64,000 bases of DNA, taken from contig JAPNXP010000004.1 of assembly GCA_028753945.1 (NCBI GenBank), positions 3,720,001 through 3,784,000 on the forward strand. The letters are read 5' to 3'. This document shows, piece after piece, positions 1 to 12,000 of the stretch (position 1 is the first letter of the stretch; every line of letters begins with the position of its first letter). The position numbers and the translations under genes were made by a program. A model generated the notes under the pieces. The model ran no database searches. It was given only the letters and a program-made list of their open reading frames with translations, and had not been told where the DNA came from. The DNA is from Hexactinellida sp. DTS-2022. Lineage: Eukaryota > Porifera > Hexactinellida.

Positions 1-119
1 AGGCAGTGATTCCAATACTGGGCCACTATACTATAGTATAGTCGGCACAGTAAAAATAATAATAAAGGCAGTGATTCTAATACTGGGCCACTATACTATA
101 GTATAGTCGGCACAGTAAA
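1..119 (-). repeat. Two A units (palindromic ~53-bp repeat), reverse orientation
   Basis: Two near-identical copies separated by an AAT-rich spacer. Each reads GGCAGTGAT..CCAATACTGGGCC, then a perfect 16-bp palindrome CTATACTATAGTATAG, then TCGGCACAGTAA. The same unit occurs more than 30 times in the window, in clusters, nearly always joined by AAT/TTA microsatellite. The window starts inside this cluster, so its left limit is unknown. Confidence 0.85.
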
Positions 120-1690
120 AATCTAGCTGGCTTCTATTTAATTGCAGTAATACTATACAATGGATAAAATAAAATAATATAATATAAGGAATTTGTTGAC
201 TTAACTCAACCAACCGTGGATAACTTTGCTAAAATAAATAACTAATAATATAATTTATTATCAATACATAATGAATGAATGGCATTAAACTCTAGATGGT
301 TTATGATAGAAACAAACTTCAAATTTATCTACCGTTCCTTGTGACTCGGACCAATTAACAAAATGGTTCTTGACACCCTGAGGCGTTGATGACTGGGCGA
401 AAAAAAATCCAAAATTGCAGCCTGTGCCGACAGCATGTTCCTTTGGAGGCACTATCAATAAACCACCATCAAAATATAGTGCCACCAAAGGAACATGCGT
501 CGGCACAGGCTACAATTTTTGATTTTTATTATTAATCCGTAACCTCTACACAGAACAGAGTTTTATCAACTAAGAGCCCAAATTTTAAGGGTATGTGTCT
601 CATGGGTTACAGATGTGCACCTGGGGTCACGATTTTTAATTACATTTTTTTGGCCACATTTTTGCACCTGTTTAATGTTAGAAAAAGAACAATAAATAGT
701 GCGCGAATATTTAAATTATATGCAATTCGATAGAGAATTTAATTCTACACCTTTTCACAGTGCACGAATTTATAAATTGGGTTTCGTTAGTGCCACAATA
801 GAGTTGCAAATTTCCTTTGTTTACTAACACTTTAGTTCAATTGAAAGTGTTAAATCTAATTCGAATGTTTCAACTTGTGATTACTATATTGATTCAACTT
901 GTGAGATCGAGTAGGCTTCTATTTTCCATTTGAAAACTAATATTTTACATTCCATAACAACGACAGATTATGTGATTAAATTTACTTCAACGAGAATATG
1001 CTTGCACTATTAATATGCTGACGTAATTAATTATAATTAATTCAGTCAGTATATGACTTATATATATGCTTCCAATTTGTTTATTAGGGGTTATCGAGTG
1101 TGCGGAATTGAAATTTGATAGCCAAATTAATTAATTTTAAATAATTATTTATACTAGTTTGCTAAATAGCATTAATCTCAGAGATGATACAAGATAAGAA
1201 CAAACTTCTAATTTATTAATTGATCCTTATGCCACGTAACACCTCTACAAATGGGTCTTGACACCTTGAGGTAATGATGACATCGTTAAAGAAATGTGTT
1301 TTACAATTTTGTGAATTATATAATTTGAATTGGTTGGTTGGTGTTGAGTGATCACCCAACACGCTGTTACACGCACATAAAAAATGTTGAGTCCTCTCCT
1401 ATTATATTCTACTGAAAATTGAATATCTCTAAAATGAAGTGAGCAAAATGGAAACTTCCACCACTCTAAGGGTCGTTGCCTTCTGAAACACCTTTCTGAA
1501 ATAATTTAACACGTTTATAGACTAATAGTGATGTTGACATGGCAAAAAAAATCCAAAATTGCAGCTGTGCCGACAGCATTTTCCTTGGAGGCACTATCAA
1601 TTACCCACCGAGTACCCACCAAAGGATAGTGCCACCCAAGGGAAAAACGTCGGAACAGCTGCAATTTGGGATTTTTTATTTCATGTGATG
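120..1690 (+). repeat. Modular repeat family: D module, B hairpin, F/E modules, second B hairpin
   Basis: 120-400 matches the D module of the 44-62 kb array (landmarks AGCTGGCTTCTATTTAATTG and GGATAACTTTGC). 408-528 is a B hairpin in forward orientation, with arms around CCTGTGCCGACAGCATGTTC and its inverted partner GAACATGCGTCGGCACAGG. 532-1540 is an F-type start (CCGTAACCTCTACACAGAAC) followed by E-module sequence. 1549-1680 is a second, shorter B hairpin. Copies elsewhere align module by module, so this is one repeat unit and not a gene; the short ORFs in it are shadows of the hairpins. Confidence 0.8.
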
Positions 1691-1781
1691 AGCCATAATT
1701 ATATTAAATATGTGTTAAGAATATTTGAACGGAAATCGTAACCCCAGGTGCAAATTAGACACAGTAATAATAATAATAACT

Positions 1782-1845
1782 AACCAAGGCAGTAAGATTA
1801 GAACCGGGCCACTATACTATAGTATAGTGGGCACAGTAAAAAGAA
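1782..1845 (-). repeat. Single A unit, reverse orientation
   Basis: One copy of the palindromic A unit (GGCAGTAAGATTAGAACCGG, then the CTATACTATAGTATAG core), preceded by an AAT microsatellite. It closes the repeat block at the left edge of the window. Confidence 0.8.
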
Positions 1846-1849
1846 AGTT

Positions 1850-2960
1850 TCACTGAATTACCTAGTTTTTAGTAACGTCAACTGTTAAATCTAAGTTTTG
1901 ATGATCAGATCATCGAACAACTCAGGTTGAATACTCAACGGTGAAAAATTGCTTCCTAGTGGAAAGGGCATGTGCGGAAAAGTGGGGGGGGCAGGGGGGC
2001 GAGCCCCCACCCCCCAAATTTACAACTAGGCCCCATAGTTGTAATATGTACAACCGATAATTGACAGGTCTCGCCCCCCCAGAATTTTAGGAATTTTTAG
2101 ATAACTTTCTGCTTATGGGAAAGGGGACTCCCTTTGCGAGGATAGTCACAATTGATTGGAGATGTACATAACGGAAACTTTCTCGGTATCCTGGAACTTG
2201 TTTGACATTATGATCCAATATTACAAGAACACCTAAGGAAAGTTCATGAGTTACAATAATAAGGAAACTATGGCAGGCTCATTATCTTTCATTTCAATCA
2301 TAGAATGAATTCGTCGGGGCTTGTGGAGATTTAGTTCTTGCTAATGTTTTCGAGGAACGTCAACTTTTTTCACTATTGGCCGATGGAACACCATATTCTG
2401 ATTATTTAGAACAAACAGTGTCATTTACCATATCTATTGGCTGAAGAAAATCATAAATATTCCATTCGGATTGTCGTGGTCAGAGTTATGACAAAGTTAT
2501 CTCCTACAGAAGAACCACCTTTGCATATTCTCACCTTGTGGTTGTCATTAATTGAATTCTACGAGTGCTTGAATTTAATTAAACCATAAAAAATAATTTC
2601 ACTAATTGTACATATGGCCTACTATAATACGGCTATACATGCTGCCAAACCATAGTAGAAAATAGGAGTCCAGTTTTATAATTCTAAGCTAAACTATGCT
2701 TCCTATTGGCATAATTTGCATTATGTATGGGGTGATCAACCATTGCGAGTCCAATGGAACCACTTTTGAGAATCTCAGATTTGTGGTTAAGCTGTTTAGG
2801 CGCCATTTAACACTATAAAGTTACAAATGCCAAGTTGGTGTAATTATTATGATACTAAGTAAACTCATTATAAGTTTAAGTAGTTTAGTGAATAACCCCT
2901 GGTAGTATACGTAGGGACAAGCACTTAGTAGCTTAGGCGCTAGCGCCTAGACTTTTTTAA
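1850..2960. other. Unassigned sequence with one G/C-tract palindrome
   Basis: No gene recognised. 1983-2085 is a MITE-like stretch with G runs at the left and C runs at the right (GGGGGGGCAGGGGGG; CTCGCCCCCCC). The remainder is AT-rich with no long ORF. It lies beyond the 3' end of the minus-strand PLC gene. Confidence 0.4.
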
Positions 2961-2965
2961 AACCT

Positions 2966-3270
2966 CAAAAATGATAAACAAGTTATTTATTTATATGGCC
3001 TAAGGCACAAGTGTTATGTACTTTTAAGGTACATGTATTTAGGGCCGGCGGAAGAGGGGCGGTTGGGGCGGCCTGGGCCGCCCCACTTCTCAGTGATATT
3101 TTTGGTACTCTGAAATTCCCGAGCGTGTTTTTTGACTCTGCAATCCTCACAATTATCATCATAATACAAGGCCGCCCCACCTTTCACGAGATTCGCCGGC
3201 CCTGCATATGTTGTGTACTTTTAAGGCACATGTGTTGTGTACTTTAAGGCACATGTGTTGTGTACTTTTC
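2966..3270 (+). repeat. Short tandem repeat (~24 bp) split by a GC-rich MITE
   Basis: A unit like TGTGTACTTTTAAGGCACATG recurs about four times, at 2990-3035 and 3205-3265. Between the copies, 3041-3203 is a GC-rich insert with inverted ends AGGGCCGGCG and CGCCGGCCCT. I could not read a clean target duplication because the target itself is repetitive. A relative of the repeat's left flank (GATAAACA..TATTTATTT..ATATGGCC) recurs at 4970-5013. Confidence 0.6.
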
Positions 3271-3279
3271 AATATATGA

Positions 3280-4640
3280 TTAAGCACATGTGGATGAATC
3301 AAAGTGATCTTTTCACTATTATGAATCCAGAAATCACAGAGACTGACTTTACAAATACAGGTAAAAACATAACTAATTTTTCTTTGGAAGTCAATTGAAC
3401 GAATAAAAAAGGTTATCATGTGAATTCGAACAGAAAACCGCATAAAAATGGTGTAATACTCGGAAAATGGTGCTACTGTTATTGCAAGATATTTGTGAAA
3501 AATACAAATGCCTTTTCAGTATAATAATCTTCTAATATTGACAATGGCGAAAGCGAATTCATTTTCTACATTGAATTACTCACTGAAGTTTTGGATGAGC
3601 TATTTTCTAAGTTCTGTGCAAATACATATCATATTGTGATAGAAACTTTCCAATCATCGGTTCATCAACTCAAATATTTGGCTCATCGAGGATTTAAAGA
3701 ATTCATTGGTGTATTGCAAATCTGGTACCGTGATAGAATTAAAGACGAGTTAGGAAATCATTTCTTCAAAATATTACACCTTTAACAATCCTTTAACAAT
3801 TCAGAAATGCAAGAAATGCATATTTTCAGATTACTGCACACATATGACTGCTGTTACCAGTTGGTGAATATCACTACAGTATAATAGACAAATTTCACAA
3901 AGAGATGTTTCGAGTGCAGTTGTTGAACCTAATAGTATAGTTCAAATAGATAAGAATATAGTATGCCTGGGTAAACGTCAAAGAGATAAGACTGGTAGCA
4001 TTAATGAGATCAATAATTCAAAATGTGATATGTTTGATAGCGAAAAAATTTACGTACTATAAAATATTCAGAATTTGATGAGGATTATTGTGTTTCAATT
4101 CCTTTTAAACTAATACATGATCAAAAAACTTTGTGTGGATTGAGCAAGTCATTGAAATCTGCGTAATTGGATGATTTATATGCTGATTTAATATGGCCAT
4201 TTGATCATCGTCTAAAACTGAAAAACGAGACTACCAAAACTGGAACAAAGAAATCAAAGTCCTATTTTATCCCTGTAACTGAAAAGTGGAGAAAAATCAA
4301 ATGCCAATAAATTTTGGATTGTCCGGGGATATATAGTATACAACTTTGATCAACTATTCTTCTAGACCAAATTTCTGCATAGAAAAATGTATCTTTAAAA
4401 ATAAGATTCCTATTATTCCAGATGGAATTGCCTTTTCAGGTCATTCAGTAGGTGGCTGTCTGGAGACGAAAATAATCATGAAGAATTAATAGGTTTTATG
4501 AGTACATCCTCTATGTCATTCAAAACATAGCCAAAATATGGAAGAATGCGTTTCTAACAAGAAAATAATGATGCTCAAAGTATGGGGTAGCGATGTAGAA
4601 TTATTTTCTGCAGAAATATGGTTATAAGTAAATTATATTT
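3280..4640 (+). pseudogene. Possible decayed coding sequence, unrecognised
   Basis: Short open stretches with protein-like composition follow one another in shifting plus-strand frames. The clearest is 3591-3785 (LDELFSKFCANTYHIVIETF); another near 4080-4290 contains LIHDQKTLCGLSKSLKS and YADLIWPFDHRLKLKN. The pattern suggests an old, broken ORF, probably from a transposable element given the surroundings. I do not recognise the family. Confidence 0.3.
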
Positions 4641-4660
4641 AGACCAGGTAAATTAATTAA

Positions 4661-4976
4661 TTGTTTATCATCCGAATTTTTTCAGAAAACACGGACGGCG
4701 GACGGGATTTTATTTTTATTTTTTATTCCCATTAATATGCAAACTACATTATCCTATGCCAAACAATAAATATTGATAGTTAATTAAATTCGAAAATCAA
4801 ATGACAATGCCCAAATAATTAAAATAATGCTCTAAATACAAGACTAAGTATAAATTGATACATTAGGAGTACTTTTAACAAGTTTACAGCTAATATTTGT
4901 ACGATTACGTTCACAAGATAATAATAAAATATATCCGGACGGGGTGTAAAAATTGGGACGGACGGGGATGATAAAC
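4661..4976. mobile_element. MITE-like element with inverted ends GTTTATCATCC
   Basis: The left end GTTTATCATCCGAATTTTTTC-like sequence is mirrored at the right end by GACGGGGATGATAAAC. The interior is AT-rich with ACGGACGG-type blocks near both ends. No clear target duplication was found, so the superfamily is open. Confidence 0.5.
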
Positions 4977-4999
4977 AGGATATTTATTTGATATGGCCT

Positions 5000-5500
5000 T
5001 ATGACATATGTGCTTTTTGATGAAGAGTTGCTGAAGTTTTCATATTTGGGCTTTAATCCAAAGGAAGGTAGAAAAAATTTTTAATAATCAAAAGTTTGTT
5101 TAATGTACCTGGAAAATAAATTTGATCACTACGAACCAATCGTTTCCGTTATTTCCAAAGTTTGATATTAGATCATTCACATATTTTACCATTTAGATTT
5201 AGATGAACATTTAGACTTTAATAAACAATTCCTTTTATTTCTATCAAAAACTTACTAGTGAGCATTTTTCTTAGATTTATCACTTTTCCAGTCAATAAAC
5301 ATAGAACCATATTAACTAAGTATTATTAAAATAACAGAATCATAGTTTTCCAGCAGGATAACAAGTTTGGAGGGGGCATCGTCAAAATTAGAACTAGTGT
5401 ACTATTCAAATGGATAAGACCCCCACCCCCAAATTTGAAGGGCCCCCCTAAATATAATAACAAGATTTTCTGGGGGGGGGGGAACCCTACAGTTTCAAGC
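5000..5500. other. Unassigned; G/C-tract element at 5340-5490
   Basis: No gene seen. 5375-5480 has C-rich and G-rich tracts (CCCCCACCCCC; GGGGGGGGGG) like several other GC-tract MITEs in the window, but I could not define ends. Confidence 0.35.
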
Positions 5501-5736
5501 TAGAGAAAAATTTCAAGCTTGCGAGTCGTCCCAGTTCACGGTAGTATATATTTACTAACCGATATTAACTGCAACAAGAAATAAATTAAGTACTAAATCG
5601 CCATAGGCATAGAATATAATTAATACTGTATTCTTAATTAAGTTATAACAGGTTCCAATGGTAACATGAGCATTCAGCAGAATTAGATTCAGCCGAATTA
5701 AAAATAACTGTACTAAGCTCAACAATTCATTGAAAC

Positions 5737-5900
5737 TCACTTTTTAGTAGAATGAATTCTCTCGTCTTCTACAGTGATATGTAAGAATATAGAAGCAAAC
5801 TCAATTATATTTCCTTCTTTTGTTAGCAGAGGGACATGTCTGTATCCAGGCATCAGGCAATTAAGGGGTAAAGTAAACTGACCAATAAAGTCATCTTCAC
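5737..5900 (-). CDS. PLCD: PLC-delta exon l: last C2 strands and stop
   Basis: 164 nt, acceptor TTATCAG, ending at TGA. Encodes [30 protein letters not shown] and a tail finishing ERIHSTKK. The length after C2 fits the family. The stop overlaps a strong donor-like AAAAA/GTGAGT, so an alternative spliced end is possible. Confidence 0.92.
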
Positions 5901-5997
5901 CTGATAAAAAATGGAAAGATCATGTATATGGAATAAGTTGAAGGAACTTATTAAGCTACAATAATTTGTGTATATCTATATTATTAAATCTCGATTG

Positions 5998-6032
<35 letters not shown>

Positions 6033-9000
6033 TCCGGATTGTATTAAAGTGACGGGGGGATAGAAACCGCATTAATATATGAGATATAAACTAACTGTCA
6101 AATGTTATAATTGGTAACAAATGTTATAATAGGTGAACAAGTATGCTGAACACGAATTTCGCATTTATACATTTCTATTTGTTGTAGTGAAAATTCAAAA
6201 TCAAACCAGAAGTTAGCTTTCAACGGGTATTATAGGTAAACAAGTATGCTGAACACGAATTTCGCGTTTAAAAATTTATAATATGAATATTTATTGTTGT
6301 TGTTTACACAAAATAGGTAAACAAATTAAAGAAAATTCAAAATCAACCTAGAAGTTTGCTCTCAACGGGATTATAGGTAAACAAAAATGCTGAACACGAA
6401 TTTCGCATTTATAATTTTAGAATATGAAAAACAAGTTAAAAGTTAAAACTATGGAAATTTTCTAAAGGGATGTATATAACTCCCTTTCTGCCATTTTCCA
6501 TGGTAGAAAGGGTGAGGAGTAAGGCCGCATAGCGGCCGTTAACTTGAGGTGCGTAGCACCGATCCGTCGCAAAGCGACCGAGACCGAAGGGCTCGTTATG
6601 AATTAATTCTCTACTATCTTTCCTAACAATTAAATCATGTCCCAGTAATTTTATTGAAAAACGAGATTTGTAACTCACTAAGTCGATCATAATCGAAGAC
6701 AACAATTCGGACAATAGTCAGCTCTGGAAATTTAGCTTCGAAACAAAACGTTTCATTCCAATTAGGATTGAACCCATTATCATCTATCATCTTTGTCTTA
6801 AATACGAGATTATTAATCCCAGGCCCGTAAACTGTGAAGTGTACATAAGGATCAATAACCTAAAGGAATAGAAGTACATTTCTAAAGGATCATAGATATA
6901 TATACTACGTATATCATCAAAGTGTATATAGTATTTGTGTTTGACTTTAAACAGAGTGTATATTGGGAACTTTTTGCATTTGAGTTAGAATATGGGACTT
7001 CTCTTCCGCCTACAACACATATGTATGTACGTATATCATAGCCACATAATACGTAATACGTATAAGTACATAGGCGGAGATTATGGGGGGGGCAGTGCAT
7101 CCTCGATGGTTCAGACAAGGGAGCAGTGGAGCCACACGCCCCATAAATTGCGAAATGTGTCAATATTTCTACAAAAGGATATCAGCTAATACTTTGGTCA
7201 TTTACTTGTTTAATCAAATAGAATTATTACTTAAGAAAATAAAAATGTGACATCTATAATACGAATATATAGCCTATATTGCCTTATTGCCTTATCTTTA
7301 TTGAATGCAATTCAATAATAATCTAGGGTTGAATGTTGTCGATATATATTGTGCATTTGAAGTTCCTAGAAAGGAGGCCAAAGTTTATTTAGTGGTCCCA
7401 TGGTTGGAACATGCTGCTACGCCTATACAAACACATTTTGTTAAACTAAGCGGATAAAGGTTGCATCCATAATTTATTGCCCGCTTATAGTATATCCAAA
7501 AAAATAGCATTATGGGGACGGCAATGCTGCATATTCCGAAACTCAAGTATTACACCTAGCCTGCAATAACATCATACTTGTTTGTATAATATGGATCATA
7601 TTATTTATTTATTTATTTATTATACAAATAGTAACAATAAACTAGCAATTAAATAATGATACAGTACTAGCATCTTAATTGATATAAATTTAGGACCAAT
7701 CTAAAGGCTTACAAGAAATACAAGAAATATACCTCTCCTCTACGGGTAGATCCAGATGGTTTCGGTAGTTGTTGACCAGAAATAGATACGATGGTATACT
7801 TTCGGGGCACTGATCCAGGGGCTCCTCTTAAATGTGTGGCAGAAGGGTCGTAAGCTAAGGACCTCTCTCGCAGACAGGTGGGCTTTAGAACATAGCCAGA
7901 TCTCCCGTTTTGACTGAAAAATCCATTGTTAATGTCCATCACTTCTCCATTCGTTTGATAGTTCAACGCAACTAAAGTAAAAGAAAATTCCCTATTAGGT
8001 TTGTTCCGTATTAGGTTGTGGTTTGACAAACAACGAACGAACTGAAAGAACTAAACTGAAAATCGATAAATTAGAAATACTGAATCATAAATTCATACGT
8101 AGAATATAAATATATCACTAGAAATGTAAAATATAAATAGACCACAATTCGTATCTGCTTGCCATCTAATAACCACCACCACCCTGGTCCACCCACTTAT
8201 CTGAACTGAAGAAAATGAAAGAATTGAACGAACGCGGGTCAGCCTGTTGAACGACTGAACGTGCGTAAATTGAAATGAACTGAATAGGGTTTAATCAATC
8301 CGTTCGTGAACCTATTATCATTAATTGGCCCGAATATTTAATGTAGTACAAGTATTCGATAGAGATTCTAATTATACACCTTTTCACAGTGCACGAATTT
8401 TCAAATTTGGCTTCGTTTGTGCAATAATTAAGTTTCCAATTTCCTTTGTTACAACACTTCAGTTCAATTGAAAGCTTAAATTAGATCATGTGAGTACATT
8501 TCCTTCTACAATAATTTTCTTGCAAACTAATATACTGACGTTTAAAATAGTGATCGAAAAAAATTTTGTTTGTTTTTTTGAAAGTGATTTTGAGCCTGAG
8601 AATGATCACCAGTGGCGGCGCGAGGGGGGATCGCGGGGCGGCGGAAACTCGCTTGTCTGTTATAGGAGTACTTAATGTTAATGCGGAAATGAAATACGCC
8701 CTGGACAGGCAGTCCATAATTAGCTGTTTTGCTGAGATGCCCACTTATACTATTTATTATAGGACAGAGTATTTAACTAAGTTTGTCATTAAAAATATCG
8801 ATTTTGGTTTGAATGTGAATTTTGGAATGTTTACAACTATTGGGTTTGCCACTCCAGGAAATTGGTCCGCCCCCCTTTCGCCCCCCCAATGGGGCTGTGC
8901 TGGCCCCGCCCCTGACGATCACTCGAAAAAAAAATATTTTTGATTAAGGATGTGATTGTGAAAAATCTTTCAAACATGTCGTAGAAGGTAACTGGGTGGG

Positions 9001-12000
9001 TTAGAGCATCTTGCAATTTAGCATCTATGAGATTTAAAAATTTTAGAAAAATAAATTTTAATTTTTTATCGAATTTTTTTATTCGCAATTTTCTTTTAGC
9101 ACGCTATTCATATCAATTCGGAATATACCAAGTTACCATTTACTAATTCAGGTACTTCTGGGAAAAATGGATTTACAAATCGAAACGTTCTCAGGCGACT
9201 ATATAGGATTACAGTGGAGCCTCCCATAACGGACACTCCAAATAGCGGACAACCTCTAAATAACGGACAACCCTCGTGGCACGGATTTATTTATTTAGCA
9301 TATGTCTAATAGAAAAGCAACCTCTAAATAGCGGACAACCTCTAAATAACGGACAACGGTTCCGGTCCCAAGGTGTCCGTTGTTCAGAGGCTCTACTGTA
9401 GTACTGAAAATTTTACATTATAGTTTATGAAATTATTTATATAGAGCTCAGCTCTAGTAGAGTTCAGTTTTTCACTATGTGTATTCAGGCACTGAGAAAG
9501 GTCAGTTTTTTCCAGAGTTTGAAATTGACCTTTAGAATTAAGCCTGGGCTTTTAGTATGGGAAAAAATCTGAACTCTACAAAGCTCAGCTCTATATAAGG
9601 ATTCTCATAGTTTATATAGTCTTTAGTTTGAATAGTAGAAAGCTTATAATTGCACAATTAATATATAGAGCTACTTTTAAAAAAAGTTGCAAGCCCGAAC
9701 CCGTGAGGAAAATTTTTAACACGGGTTGCAGTTTCTGATTTTCCATAGTAAATCGCCGACATTTCTGGAGCTAACTTTCTCAAATCAGCTCCAATCAACT
9801 TATTAGTGATTTTATAAAATTATTCGAGATTTACAGTTAATCTCGAAAATCTCGAATAATTTTATAAAATCACGTTTTAGAGTGTCGGTATGTGTATAAT
9901 TTTACTCAGGTAGCTGAATGGAGTCGAATGAGGGGTCACTTGATTAAGTGGGAACAAAAATTTGATAATGGAATTTTACACATTCCTAAGACATTCCAGC
10001 GTTGCTATGGAGAAAAAACTTCCAAATATGGACATGTGATATATCAAATTACTGGAAATTTAACGCAGAGTACCAATATGGTGATAATAATTTGATTGGA
10101 GCTGATTTGAGAAAGTTAGCTCCAGAAATGTCGGCGATTTACTTTGGAAAATCAGAAACCGTAACCGTGTAAAAAAATTTCCTCACGGGTTTGGGCTTGC
10201 AACTTTTTTCTATGTTTATTTGAGTCCAGAAGAAGATTCTAGTGTAGAAATTGTTTGGTAACAATTTTTTTCAAGGTTTTGAGTTAAAATTTCCTAACTA
10301 TTTGTCTATTCTATTGCATGTTTTTCTTTTAGTATTATTTGGAATCGAGCTATCCTTATCGTGCAACTGAAATTTATTGAGCTACTAATGGGAGGATTCG
10401 AATTTCCAAATAAATTACAATTTGTAGCATTTTATTAAGGAGATCATGAGGAATATATTTAATACACCACAGAGATGTATAATTATAAATGATTAGTTTC
10501 AAGGAGTAGTAAGGCCGCGCAGGGCCGTCAATTGAAATATGTTATTTTTTAATGAAGTTATTAAACCAAGATATTTAGTCGACAAAATAATAATTTTCGT
10601 CCTTAAATATTCTAAGTGAATACGTATACAGAATGTCATTTTAGAAGATTCAAATGAGCTAAGAGTGCATTCCTTTCAAAATTTAGTAGCTCTCCGAATT
10701 TGTGACATGGAGCATATTATAGTCCTACGTATTTATGTAATAAGTATAGATTAAAATTCTATAAGTGTGGGACGCATTTCCTTCATCGAGTCGACACTTT
10801 AACATAGTTCAGCAACAAACTTACCTATCTGGCACCCATGGTACCACATGGGAACAGGGTTGTAATTAGAGGAATCAAATCGAGCTCCTTTTGGATATAT
10901 CCGACTCAACTGACGTTTATTATATTCCACGAATTTCCACCCTTCCTTAGACATTATAGACTCTGTCTTCGGCTCACTGAATGAAGACATAGCATAGTAC
11001 TTGGCTAGAGGATAGAGGAGAAACAATAATATTAGCGAGTGTCTAGCAGTCTCTAGCTAAATATGTATTAACTTACTCTCGCTTTCGGGGTTGAGTGCTT
11101 TATCCAATCCTTTGAAAGGAGAAGCCTGTATGTAGTTAACCACTTTTGAAAGCTGAACAGATAGTTTGATTTTATTCTAAAACAAGATATGGGGTTCAGT
11201 TTCGTACAATGTAGGTTAGATTAGGCCACTGGTCGTAGTAAACTTGTTTCAGCCTGAATCATATTTTTCTTATGGCACTCTATTGAGATTACTGCCATTA
11301 TTTGCAATTTAGTTGTAATCTTAACTTTTAACACTCTCTAAATGAACATAATTACATGTAACTAGTAACACATAAACAATGACAAAGATATTTCGCTAAC
11401 AATGCACTTTTTTCGAAAAGCATTAGAATATTTGCAAAGCCAAGTATACGTACGTACATTTAATCTAAATATAATAAATGATGTGGGATGGCGCTACCCG
11501 CATCTAAAGCGAGACTTATAGTGGAGCTGAAACAAGATGACTATTAACACTGGCCTTGAGGGGTTGACTGAATGGTGGAATCTAGTGGAATCACTAAATT
11601 CTAGTGTTATCGACTGAACGGTGGAGTCTAGTGGATTTTCTTAAAATCAATTGAATATGGAATCTAGTGAAGTCTAAGTACGTTCATTGTAAATTATAGA
11701 AAATAGTTACAAAATTTATACAGTGCAACCTCTTTAAGTGGGGGAGCATGGGACGGCCAAAATTTGAACTTGCCCCATTCCCCAGTTATAATCTTTAATT
11801 GGATAAACACTACATATGGTCATATTATGCAATATGTACATACAACACCCCCATTAAGGTACTTAATAGTAGGGCTAAAACGAATATACCGAATATTCGA
11901 ATATTCGTTTGAAAGAATATTACAATTAAACGCATATTAATTGACTATTTTTGGACAATAACATTACTTTTGTTTAGTTTGGAGTGATCGCAAATATAAA

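Noticed and set aside
2983-3247. Overlapping ORFs around 3.0-3.25 kb
   Set aside because: They arise from a GC-rich MITE inside a tandem repeat and read equally well on both strands.
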